A DNA stretch of 64,000 nt from Reticulascus tulasneorum (lineage: Eukaryota; Ascomycota; Sordariomycetes; Glomerellales; Reticulascaceae), in contig LSAX01000003.1 in NCBI GenBank assembly GCA_001557505.1, positions 2,914,001-2,978,000 of the forward strand, read 5' to 3'. The number at the start of each line of letters is the position of its first letter. Within the stretch, counting starts at the first letter, position 1. The notes under the pieces were generated by a model, which ran no database searches, was not told the DNA's origin, and saw nothing but the letters and a program-made list of their open reading frames with translations. The translations under genes and the position numbers were made by a program. Of the stretch, positions 12,786 to 22,585 are shown in pieces.

Positions 12786-13914
12786 CTGGAGCGAGCGGGA
12801 TTCCTCATCAACCGGCCAGGCCCTGTCACCCAAGAAAATTTTGTGGATATCAATCTTGTCTGCATCTGCTTGTCAGCCCCCTTACCGAACCTACGCGAGA
12901 CAAGCTTGCATTCGCACCCGTCCGTTCTAGCTGGGGGGGGCGCGCGGGCGGCACGACACACTGGCGAAGAGGGATAAAAGCGCGGGCAAGGGTTGGGTCG
13001 CGGGGGGGGGGGGGGGCGAAGGGCCAGGAAGAGATTGACTGGGGGGTTGAGTGTGGAGAGAGAGTGATGGAGGAACCTATAGGGTTGGAGGCTATGATTC
13101 ATCTGGATGTTGTGGGAGGCGGGAGAGGGCGGAATCACCGAGTCATGAATGACGCGGGCGGAAACATGGATTATCGAGGATGAGAATTGAAGGTCGCGAG
13201 GAGGAGGAGGGGGGGGGGGGGGTTGAGGAGGATTTAACTCGGCGATGGTCGCAGGAAAGTCGGACTTCAGCTAGCTAGCTACATACCTTGATTACATGGG
13301 GTGGTGACTCGGCTCGACGTTCGTTTCGTACGTACGCACGTATGTATACGTCCATCCATCCGTACACAGTAAATCAATTGGATTCATGGCGCATCTCCTC
13401 ACGTTTTTGGGGCTTGCACGGATGCGGCCTTTTGTTTCACTGTGCCCATTGTCGCTCGAATGCTGCGTGAACTGGATGCGGAACATCCGCGTGTCTTGAC
13501 CAAACCGAAGACACTGATTTGATTCGGGCTTGTGACTGAAGTCTTTGTTCCATGCTGGCCGTTTACCTGATATGGCCAGCACTTTAAATCAGATCATCGC
13601 TTCCTTTGCCTGGACAGGATCGCTAACGTGTATGGCTTGCATTGTTTCTTGTAGCCCGGATTAGGTCGGCAAACATGTATGGAGAGTGTGTCTTCTTTTC
13701 ACATGGGCTGTTTGAGTTGCTTTCTTACACCCATTCCAATGCTGGCACATGACAGAGTAAGACAGCGTCTCGCAGCACAGTTCATTCTAACTGACGTATC
13801 ATTATTACCATGCTTGCTTGGTCCAGGAACGAACCCAACCACATCCAGTGACATATTTCTTCATAACAACATAGGTATAGACACAACACTCGAACAAACT
13901 ACCGCCAGCCCATC
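12786..13914. other. Intergenic, bZIP gene 5' region
   Basis: Upstream region of the bZIP gene and 3' region of SPC25. It holds two long G homopolymers (13002-13016 and 13209-13222, about 190 bases apart) and AGCT repeats near 13270. Open frames here are composed of low-complexity Arg/Gly codons, so I do not call a gene. Confidence 0.6.
13002..13222. repeat. Paired poly-G tracts upstream of bZIP gene
   Basis: Runs of 15 G (13002-13016) and 14 G (13209-13222) on the plus strand. In the sense strand of the bZIP gene they are poly-C tracts 217 to 437 bases upstream of the start codon. They are probably length-unstable and could form G-quadruplex structures. Confidence 0.85.
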
Positions 13915-14755
13915 TCACGACTTCATGGCCTCAACAAACAGCTCCCTCATCCCCTTCAGTAAGACAACGAGCTCCCTGGTCTCGTTCACCTTCTCCAGCA
14001 CCCTGTCAACCTTCTCCCTCTCCAACTTCGGTCGGTAATGGAATATCTCGTAGTCCCTGCTCGCTGTGCTCAGCTCGAACCATGCCTCCCGGTCCCAGTT
14101 CTTCTCGTCAATATGCGTGTACGTGAACTTGAGCCGGTCGTCCTGGCCCGCGCCCTCGATCTTTAGACACAGGTTCGCGATCCAGAATTCGAGCTCCGGC
14201 ACGTTGAACCGCGACTGCGACTCCAGCTGCTGTGCGTGGTTGCGCTGCGCTGCGAGCCGCACGTCGATCTCCGCCTGCGTGTCGGCGATTTGTTTCTTGA
14301 GTGCGTCGCGGGTGGCAAGCTGCTTGTCGCGCTGAGCGCTGAGCTGCGCGATGGCCGATTGCATCTCCCGCGTCTCGGCCGTTTCCTTGGAAATGGTTTG
14401 CTGATGCGTGCTCGTCTTGAGCTGGAGGATCTCGATGTCTTTCTTCTTCATGCGCTGGTCCTCTGTGCGATTGGCTTAGCATTTGATCGTCTGGAATCGG
14501 ATGCGCTGGTATCACAGCCCGCTACTTACCATGCAGCTCGGCGACATTCATGCGGAACTGGTTCCTCTCCTCCAGCACACGTTTGCGGCCCTGCTCGATG
14601 AAGGCGTCGAACTTCGCGGTGAACTTGGCCATACGATCGCGCAGCTCGTCGAACCCGAAGTTGATGTTGGGCAGCGTGTCCGCGACGGACGGACCTGCCA
14701 TCGCCTGGGGGCGATTGAGGCTCGCCGACATAGATGGTTCGAATACAGACGCCAT
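13915..14755 (-). CDS. spc25: Kinetochore protein Spc25 (Ndc80 complex)
   Basis: Two exons on the minus strand, 14755-14530 and 14462-13915, give 257 aa. Spc25 pairs with Spc24 at the centromere-proximal end of the Ndc80 complex, which links microtubules to kinetochores. The N-terminus has LPNINFGFDELRDRMAKF, typical of fungal Spc25. The middle (about residues 60-150) is a heptad-rich coiled coil (DIEILQLKTSTHQQTI..., QSAIAQLSAQRDKQL). The C-terminal globular domain (about 160-250) includes ELEFWIANLCLKIEG and LKFTYTHID. The intron has a clean GTAAGT donor and CAG acceptor, and the join reads AELHEDQRMKKKD. The ATG at 14755 is the natural start, and the length matches filamentous-fungal orthologues. 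Confidence 0.93.
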
Positions 14756-15841
14756 TATTAAACCTGTTGGATTGGCTGAATTTCAAATTGGGCAGGGCGA
14801 AATTGGGCAGGGCGAAATAGGTTTGCGATGTGGTTGCGCGTCGAAATGCTATCGAGGTGGGTTGAACGGTTTCCGTTCGATGTTTATGGCTCGTTGCTGG
14901 GTCAACCTCGCCTTGCGACGACAAGTCACGTGGATGACTAAGCGAATGTCTGGTCTTATCCCACCAGTCACCAAAACTATCAGAATACACTTGAGCTTAT
15001 TCGCTGCTTAGGATGTAATGTTTCTTCTCAACAGATAAGCATTTCCACACGGCTGTGGCTCCCACAATAAAAATCTGTGACTCAGCTACGTCAAGTTTGT
15101 GAATCTATGGAACTATCTCAGCTCATGTGAGAGCGTTCCTGAAGTTCACTAAATCCCTGCAATGCACTCTTTCTATCTTTGCCAGTTTCTAAGCTGTTGC
15201 GATATCTGCTTACCCTAGTCTAACCCGTATTTCATGATACATATACTCATGACGGCTAGAGGACAGAGTAAAGGACTGGCTACTCTTGATCTCGAAGGCC
15301 TGAACCAAAGACGAGAAGTCTACTCAAACTCATTATGTTCAAGACCAAGTGCATGCTGGAGGGCAACGCCGCACGCTACTTGACATGCTGTGTATTGCCG
15401 GTCGATCCCCGCACTCTGCTTTTGACAGATAGATGCAGACTACTCCGCAGAGCCAGCCAAGCCCGGCGCATGAATTCTAGAAGTGTGAGGAGATGCAGAG
15501 ATGATCCCACAACTTAACCCCATTTTAGAGGGTGCGGAGTCGGAAGCGTCCCGGGGCCTTAGCGGCCGAAACAATATTCCCGACTTCTATAGAATAGATT
15601 GACCTCCACCACGACTACGGCAAATTTGCCTATATACAAGCTTACCTCTATATACCTTGGCAGGGGATTTTAAGTAAACTTTATGAAAAATATGCTCGTG
15701 CCGGCCAGTCACCATAGAGTGGCGGTAGAGTTGGGCTTGGGATCCTTCATTCATAATGGATCGCCCCCTTACCGATGGTGAGTGGCACCAGTCTCCCTCG
15801 ACTACCGTCTTTCGAAGGAGAAGCCTGTTGGACAAACCAAA
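14756..15841. other. Divergent intergenic region
   Basis: Shared upstream region of SPC25 (minus) and the GMC oxidoreductase (plus). An AT-rich TATATA segment near 15649-15655 lies about 190 bases before the GMC start and may be its TATA element. No gene is supported. Confidence 0.55.
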
Positions 15842-17776
15842 ATGGATGCACAGTCTCAGAAGACAGGAGCACTTGGTAGACTGTATCAAGTGCTTCTCTT
15901 CGTTCTCTTGCTGGCCAGCCCAATCCTCTCTGCTCCAAGTCAAGCTGCGGCAGACGAGTATGACTACATTGTCATTGGAAGCGGCCCCGGAGGCGGAGTA
16001 ACGGCTGTGAATCTTGCAAAAGCTGGCCATTCCGTTCTCATCATCGAGGCAGGAGACACCAGCTTGGCGACAGGCGGAGGCCAGTATCCGTCATCCATCA
16101 CCTGGGACTTCTTCGTCAAGCACTACGACGATCCCGAGCGGGACAAGAAGAACAGTCACGTCACCTGGCGGGCAAAGGATGGATCCTACTGGGTCGGCAA
16201 CCAAAACGTGCCCTCTGATGCGTCGCTTCTTGGAATTTACTACCCGCGCGGTGCTACGGTTGGAGGATCCTCGATGATCAACGCCATGGCTACCTTCTTG
16301 CCTACCAAGAGCGACTGGAACTACATAGCCGACCTAACAAATGACACTGCTTGGAAGTAAGTAACGCTCTAGCCATATGCACAAGACGAAACAAGCTGAC
16401 AAGTCCTTAGCGCCGACGAGATGCGCAAGGTTTTCGAGCGGATCGAGAAGAACAACTACCTACCGGCTGGTACCCCCGGCCATGGCTTTAGCGGCTTCTT
16501 CCAGACCAACATGGCGAAAACCACAAGTGTCACGGGCTCTACCGGTGATGTCCTTCAGGCAATGGCTTCCAATCTCGGCCAAGACCCTAGCAAAGTCGCC
16601 GAATACGTGAGCACCGATCCCAATGTCCTCGACCCCAACCGCGACAATTTCGTGGGCATCACTGGGCTGGCGCAACACACCCGGTCCAATGGCCAACGAT
16701 ACAGCTCGCGGGACTACATCGTCGAGACTGTCAACGCCAAGGAGGCTCCCCTTACCCTCTCACAGAACTCGCTCGCTACCAAGATTCTCTTCGCCAACAG
16801 CACCACCTCCGGCGGCAAGCCACGCGCCATTGGAGTCGAATACCTGGTCGGGAAGTCCCTATACAAGGCCGATGCGCGATACAGTCCCAACGGGCCGAAA
16901 GGTGAGAAGAGGACCGCCATCGCCAAGCGCGAAGTCATCGTGTCCGGCGGCTGCTTCAACTCCCCCCAGCTTCTCAAGCTCAGTGGCATTGGCCCAGCGG
17001 ACGAGCTGAAGAAGTTCGGCATTCCTGTCCTCGTGGATTCTCCTGGCGTTGGCACAAATATGCAGGACAACCAGGAGATGCCCATCGTGGGCCAGCTGAA
17101 GGGAACATCCCCGGGCGGTGGCGCCTCCGGCTGCGTCATGTATAAGACTAAGCATGCGCCATACGACGAGCGCGATATGTTCCTGATGCAGGGCCCTTAC
17201 GCCTTCCGTGGCTTTTGGCCGAGCAACCAGACCAATAGGGCTCTTCCCACGGATCCAGCCGGCATCTACAGCGTCTCGATGGTGAAGCAGCACCCACAGA
17301 ACAAGGCCGGCACAGTGAAGCTGCTCTCCGCCGACCCGCAGGACACGCCCGAGATCAACTTCAACCTCTTCAAAGAGGGGCGGGAAACAGACATGGGAGC
17401 CATGAAGGACAGCATCGCATGGGTGCGCTCCATCTACTCCAAGGTCGCAGCCCCGTCGGGCCCCATCAACCCGAGGGAACCGCCCTGTCCAGCCGCCAGC
17501 TTGAGTTCGGAGGGCTACTGCACCGACGTCGAAATCGACGAGGACTGGATCGAGGCGCAGACCTTCGGCCACCATCCTACCAGCACTTGCGCCATCGGCG
17601 CAGATGGCAACAAGAACGCCGTGCTGGATTCCCACCTCCGCGTCCGCGGCGTCGAGGGGCTTCGAGTTGTGGACGCGAGCGCGTTCCCCAGGATCCCTGG
17701 CGTGTTTCCCGTGGTGGCGACGTTCATGCTCAGCCAGAAGGCGTCGGAGATTATCCTTGCGGATGCAGCTAAATGA
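15842..17776 (+). CDS. GMC-family FAD oxidoreductase, secretory
   Basis: Two exons, 15842-16356 and 16411-17776, give 626 aa. GMC enzymes are flavoproteins that oxidise alcohols, sugars or choline. An N-terminal hydrophobic segment (LYQVLLFVLLLASPILSAPS, residues 14-33) looks like a signal peptide or anchor. The FAD-binding fold follows with YIVIGSGPGGG near residue 42, then PRGATVGGSSMINAM, the family signature SGIGPADELKKFGIPVL, GVGTNMQDN, and a C-terminal HHPTSTCAIG carrying the active-site His. The second catalytic His/Asn of typical GMC enzymes is not evident: the corresponding stretch reads GVFPVVATFML. An upstream ATG at 15756 is followed after only seven codons by a GTGAGT; I prefer 15842 because it puts the signal sequence at the N-terminus. 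Substrate unknown. Confidence 0.9.
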
Positions 17777-18106
17777 ACGGGCTCGCACGTCGAGACATGT
17801 CTATATATAACAAGCTTGAGATAAGCATCTAGATATCTGTCGTGGTGTATAAATCGAGTCGAGGTTGTCTTCAAATGTGCTGCTGTCCTAGTCTTCTCGT
17901 CCCTTTCTCCACGTGTAACCAGTCCACTGACAGACTGGGAACGGAAGTGTATCAGAGGCCAATTTCTGCATCGATAGCAAACTTTCCGAGAACAATAAAT
18001 AGGGGCATGCGCTCTCTCCTCTTTCTTATGGCATTGTTCCTCTTTCCATCAACTTTTTCCTCGTCGAAAACAACTGTTATTAACAACAGCCACGCCTCTT
18101 ATCGAC
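17777..18106. other. Intergenic with TATA-like element
   Basis: Space between the GMC gene and the 260-aa gene, both on the plus strand. AATAAATAGGGG near 17994-18005 is a plausible TATA element about 105 bases upstream of the next start codon. Confidence 0.55.
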
Positions 18107-18889
18107 ATGGCTCTCCGACTCCCACATAGTAACGACGTCCCTGACGGCCCAATCTCTATCAACATCTGTTTCTTCGGCCAGAACTCGACCACCACACCTG
18201 CTGCCCTGCGGTCCACCCAGCAGCTCACGTCTCTCGAACCCACAACCACCAAAGCGGCCTTCCTCGAGGCCATTCGCTCTGCCGCTGTAGAGGGCGGGAT
18301 CGCCAATCCGATTCTCGAGCATCAAGTTACATTGTACTGGATGCAGCAGGAAGGGGAGGTGCGTCTTAACGCGTCTCCTGGAGGGGTAGATGTGGGCGTG
18401 AACAATGTCGTCGTCGTGAACCCCGTGGTGACCTCTGCAACTGGCATAGTAGCTCGTCCAGCCCAGCTTATAACAACTCCTTTAGGACACACATCCCCTG
18501 CGCCATGGTATCCCCCTTTGGTAGCAACCTATGTCGGCGGCGTCAACTATATCTACCCGTTGCAGGGAACGGGCCACATTATGCCGGCGGCGGGACCATT
18601 CACCATTTCCAGCATCGGAACTGCAATCAGCAACACGGGAGTCGTGAGCGTGACGCCGAGAGAAACGGGCCCAACAGTGTTGGAGGTGGTGGGTGGTGTT
18701 GCGACGGCGTACTTGACCGCCATTGCCGAGCAGGCATTTCAGGGGCATCTCGAATGGGGCCGGATTCTGAAGCTTAGTGCCATCGTTGATGCGGAGGGAA
18801 GCTTTGCGAAACAGCCACCTGCGGCCCCGGATTTGAGCCCAGGAGCCAAGAAGTCGTCATCTGACTCCATGGCCGACTCAAATGAGTAG
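18107..18889 (+). CDS. Protein of unknown function, 260 aa
   Basis: A single uninterrupted exon of 260 codons with a clear ATG in good context (ATCGACATGGCT) and a TATA-like element about 105 bases upstream. I do not recognise a family. The first 100 residues are mixed hydrophobic and polar (ISINICFFGQNST, LEAIRSAAVEGGIANPILEHQVTLYWMQQEGEV). The middle is Val/Gly/Pro-rich and beta-prone (VGVNNVVVVNPVVTSATGIV, YVGGVNYIYPLQGTG), a later segment VLEVVGGVATAYLTAIAEQA may be amphipathic, and the C-terminus is a charged, Ser-rich tail. No signal peptide or clear membrane span is visible. Third-position use resembles that of the neighbouring genes, which supports real coding. It could be lineage-specific. 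Confidence 0.72.
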   Translation: MALRLPHSNDVPDGPISINICFFGQNSTTTPAALRSTQQLTSLEPTTTKAAFLEAIRSAAVEGGIANPILEHQVTLYWMQQEGEVRLNASPGGVDVGVNNVVVVNPVVTSATGIVARPAQLITTPLGHTSPAPWYPPLVATYVGGVNYIYPLQGTGHIMPAAGPFTISSIGTAISNTGVVSVTPRETGPTVLEVVGGVATAYLTAIAEQAFQGHLEWGRILKLSAIVDAEGSFAKQPPAAPDLSPGAKKSSSDSMADSNE

Positions 18890-19838
18890 ATTGGCTGGTT
18901 AGATGACGGTTAGTTGGATTTGCCCCTTGATAGCTTGATAGATTCGAATAGCTGACGGACAAAGTATGATGTCTCAAGAATGGATATGGCGAACCTATCT
19001 TACGGAGCCGGTTCCTTGTCCTGAAACCCACTCGTCCGTTGTTTGATAAAGGATTAATATCGCAGTCGGTACGACCTTTCTTGCACACACTCTGATTCAC
19101 TCATGACTGGGGAGGAACATGACTTGACAACTTGTTAACAATTCCATATAATTGGGTATGCGGGTCCTCTACTAAGTAGTAAGGAGATAAAGTAGCAGTC
19201 GCGCCGAGAAACCCCAACTTTCACCAGATCACGTACGTTCTTTTTGACCAATTTCCCCCAACGGTGCTCGCCAAGATAAATAACATTTGCAGCAAACAAG
19301 AAAACAATAAGCCCGAAAGAGGCATAATCAAGCGTTGATATCGTACACAATTTCCCCTCATTAACTCCGCCTATGCCTTCTTAAGGTAGAGCAAGCCTAC
19401 GACTTGCTTGTGCTCTGCCAGCGACATGCATGCCCCTGTACTCTGCTACATACTCCATCTCTCCAACAAGTCTGTTGGGAGAAGAGAGTGATGCATTGCA
19501 AGGTTCAAGTCATGGGGTAGAAGAACTTCCAAACATCCTTGCTTGCTCCCAGGGAGCTACAAGAGCGCGAGGATACGACCACCATCATTGCGCCGAAGGG
19601 TCGATAAAGACGCAAGAAAAGAAGACATGGACGGATACTTGGGGAGGATATGATCGCTAGCCAGCACCAACCAGCTTAATGCCTTGTCCTAATCCCGCAA
19701 TATGAACACTCCGTCGAAAACCAAAGTCCGAAAATCAAAGCAAAAGACGCCGCCATGCTACATAATGATAACATAAAGGCATACCGGGAGCCAGGGTAAA
19801 TATTAGAGCAGTATCGAGACACTCATGTGTAGCCATCG
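18890..19838. other. Convergent intergenic region
   Basis: About 950 bases between the 3' end of the 260-aa gene and the 3' end of the LDB/PtaB gene. Short open frames (for example plus strand 19430-19660) have no recognisable content. No RNA gene is visible. Confidence 0.55.
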
Positions 19839-21453
19839 TTATGCTGGATTACCCTTGGCCCTCTTCTGCATTCTCGGTGTCTGCGGCTTTCCTTTGCCCT
19901 GGATGCCATTGACCTGAGGGCCAGCTGGTCCGCTGGCTGCCGGCGTCGGGGCTGACGATCCATCTTCCTCGGTCTTAACGCCGGACGGTCGCCTTCTCTT
20001 GTTTGATGCAGGCGAGGTGTTTGCGCTCGGTCCACTCGAGCTCGTGCCTTGTTGGCTTTGTTGCAGCTGCATGCCGGGTGCCTGCATGTGGCCGGGAACC
20101 GGGCTACCCATCACATGAGGCGACCCAGGTAGCTGCATATGTGGAGCCGCCGGGCTGGCACCCACCGGGAATTGGCCGAACCCAGGTGTTCGAGGGCCTT
20201 GAGGCATAGGTTGACCATTCATATTTTGCTGCGAATTGTTGATATGAGAGACGTACTGCTCGAGAGCGGCATAAGGTCCTAGACCAGGATGGGTGTGGTA
20301 GAAACCGAATAGAGGGTTCATTTGGCCCATCACCTCGACAATCTGCATGTGTGAATTAGCGCCGAGGAGCGGCCTGCAGGTCTGGGAATTTCCGTACCTC
20401 AAGAAATTGGAATACCGCCTCAGTGATGCCCATACTCTTCTTAATGATCGAATCCGGCAGATCCACCAAGGCATCTGGAGGTGGATTTTGCGGAGATTTC
20501 ATAACCCGGGCCTTACCCTTTTTACTCATCTCCGGCGAAGTCTTGTTGTCTTGAGTATTGACCCTGTGCCAGTCCTTAACCCAGTTGTGTGCGGGCTTCG
20601 CGGCGTCAATCACAGACTTCCGGGATATGTACTCCTCATGGCCGCTGGTTAGAAACTCAAAGAGCTCAATCTTCTGTTCTGCGTCAAAGTGTGCTCGAAC
20701 AGTACCAGTGGCGACAAGCTGAAAGCGAGTTAGAGATGGTCCATAGTTGGTGATTCAAGGTACTTACATGCGAGCCACCTTCAAACCAATATATGAGGCT
20801 TGACTTGGTGTTTTCAATCCAGTGACCGTCCCCTGGGAGTGGTCTGTCTGTCGTCCCCTTCTCCATGATCAACTGCATGTTTTTGACCCCGCTGTCGAAG
20901 TGGGTATGGAAATATCTCGCCAAAGCTGGATATGTGATCTCATACTGCTTATCCGTCTGATCTTCAACATCGGTAATATGAACAGAGTGCCTGAAGACTC
21001 CTTTCGTGGAGAAGAACTCCTGGACAAACTTGTTCCAGTAGCCGAGGTCGTCCTTTTCCCTCACACCCTATGATCGTCAGTGACGGCCCCGAAGTCTCCT
21101 GTATCTCAAATCACTTACTGGAAAGCCACTCAAATGCTCGCCAAATTGCATGAGCTTTAACAAGCAGTGCCCCTTCATGCCTTCTCGCCTCTGCTGCTGC
21201 GCCAACGCCATACTGTTTGAGAGTGCCGCTTGTGCAGCAGCTTGTTGCGCCTGGTTCATCTGTTGTTGCTGAGGTTGCTGACCGCCTTGTTGAGGCCCTT
21301 GCTGTTGATTTTGTGGCTGAGGAGGCTGTGGTTGTTGGTTTGGGGCAGGGTTAGGTGTTTGTGAAGGCGTTGGGTGGCCAGCGGACTGAGGGCCAGCTGG
21401 CTGGGAGGGTTGCTGCTGTGGTGTATGCTGGGGTTGCGGGCCTCCCGGCTGTC

Positions 21454-21508
<55 letters not shown>

Positions 21509-21509
21509 T

Positions 21510-21583
<74 letters not shown>

Positions 21584-22585
21584 AGGTTGTTGCTGCTGGC
21601 CTTGCTGTGCCTGTGCCTGTGCCTGAGCCTGGGCTTGAGCCTGAGCCTGAGCCTGTGCCTGGGCCTGGGCCTGAGCTTGTGCCTGGGCTTGAGCCTGAGC
21701 CTGAGCCTGGGCTTGCAACGAGGCCATCTGAGCTTGTTGGAGACTCTGCATATGTTGTGGATTCATCTGAACCTGCTGGCCGGGGTTGTTCCCTTGCTGC
21801 ATCTGCTGGTTTTGCGCTACAGCCTGTTGCTGGAGAGCGATTTGTTGGGCCAACATTGCCTGGAGGAAAGAATTGAGGGTTAGCTGGACGGTCCTAGTAT
21901 TCTAGAGATACGTTTTCCATTCTTACCTGTGCCTGAGGATTGTGCCCCTGCTGCTTGAATTCATTAGCGATTGGCGCATCTCACGGCGTGGACCAATAAG
22001 CTTACCTGCCGCATCCCGGCCTGCGCCTGCCGCATGGCCGCTATTTGAGCTGCGTTCATCTGGCCCACAGGCATCCCCATCGGCAAGCCGTTTGGTCCCA
22101 CATGCATGTTGGCCTGGAAAGCCTGCTGAGCCATGAGGGCCTGTCTTGCTTGTTGCTGCTGTTGAAGGAGTCGCTGTTGCTGTAATTGGGCGTGGGCCAT
22201 GGCTGCGGGGTTGTTAACTAGAGTCCAAGTCAGTACTCGAAGAGGGAGATCCAGATTAGGAGAGACGAGGCAGGAACGTACAGGTCGTAAACTGGGTTTG
22301 CTGAAACATGGGATTCTGTCCCGGGTTCAAGTGTTGCAGAGCGTGAGCATTCGGGCCGCCAGCGCCTGGTGGCATCCCGGCCATCATGGCTGCCGGATTG
22401 ATCTGGCCACCAGGCCCCGACACAGCCATGTGTCCTCCCATTTGATGTTGCATGCCACCGTTCGGCGCGCCCTGCTGGCTCGGGTGTTGTTGCATGCCCT
22501 GAGCCATGGGGTGGCCGGGAACACCTGGGTGTTGTTGCATACCGCCAGGATGGCCGGTGAACTGTGGTCCCATACTCGTCATCAT
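19839..22585 (-). CDS. ptaB: LIM-domain-binding / PtaB-type transcriptional co-regulator
   Basis: Seven exons on the minus strand, 22585-22282, 22217-22006, 21950-21927, 21859-21119, 21067-20768, 20718-20398 and 20342-19839, give 801 aa. Fungal LDB proteins (PtaB in Aspergillus, Mfg1-like in yeasts) partner with Flo8/SomA-type factors to control adhesion and development. The first half is Met/Gln/Gly/Pro-rich, with an uninterrupted run of 43 glutamines (21455-21583) and about 18 Gln-Ala units (21604-21716). The LDB1 domain follows (about residues 480-690), with REKDDLGYWNKFVQEFFS, KGVFRHSVHITD, SSLIYWFEGGSHV, ATGTVRAHFD and the helix SMGITEAVFQFLE. The C-terminus is Pro/Ser-rich with a basic KRRRPSG, a likely nuclear signal. 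Exon 3 is only 24 bases and its acceptor could be three bases further upstream (21953). The first in-frame ATG is used as start. Confidence 0.9.
21455..21583 (-). repeat. CAG/CAA trinucleotide run encoding polyglutamine
   Basis: A run of 129 bases that is CTG/TTG on the plus strand and reads as 43 consecutive Gln codons (mixed CAG and CAA) in the LDB gene. The mixture of CAA interruptions would stabilise it somewhat, but length polymorphism between strains is likely. Confidence 0.97.
21604..21716 (-). repeat. Hexanucleotide repeat encoding (Gln-Ala)n
   Basis: About 18 degenerate copies of a GCCTGN hexamer (plus strand), reading as alternating Gln-Ala in the LDB gene, directly beside the polyglutamine run. 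Confidence 0.93.

Noticed and set aside
16859..17788. Long minus-strand open frame opposite the GMC gene (309 residues)
   Set aside because: It mirrors the GC-rich coding strand of a clearly conserved gene; the translation is His/Arg-rich with no family resemblance.
21355..21883. Plus-strand Leu-rich and Ala-rich frames over the polyglutamine repeat
   Set aside because: They are the antisense reading of CAG/CAA repeats, giving poly-Leu or poly-Ala; the LDB gene on the minus strand explains the region.
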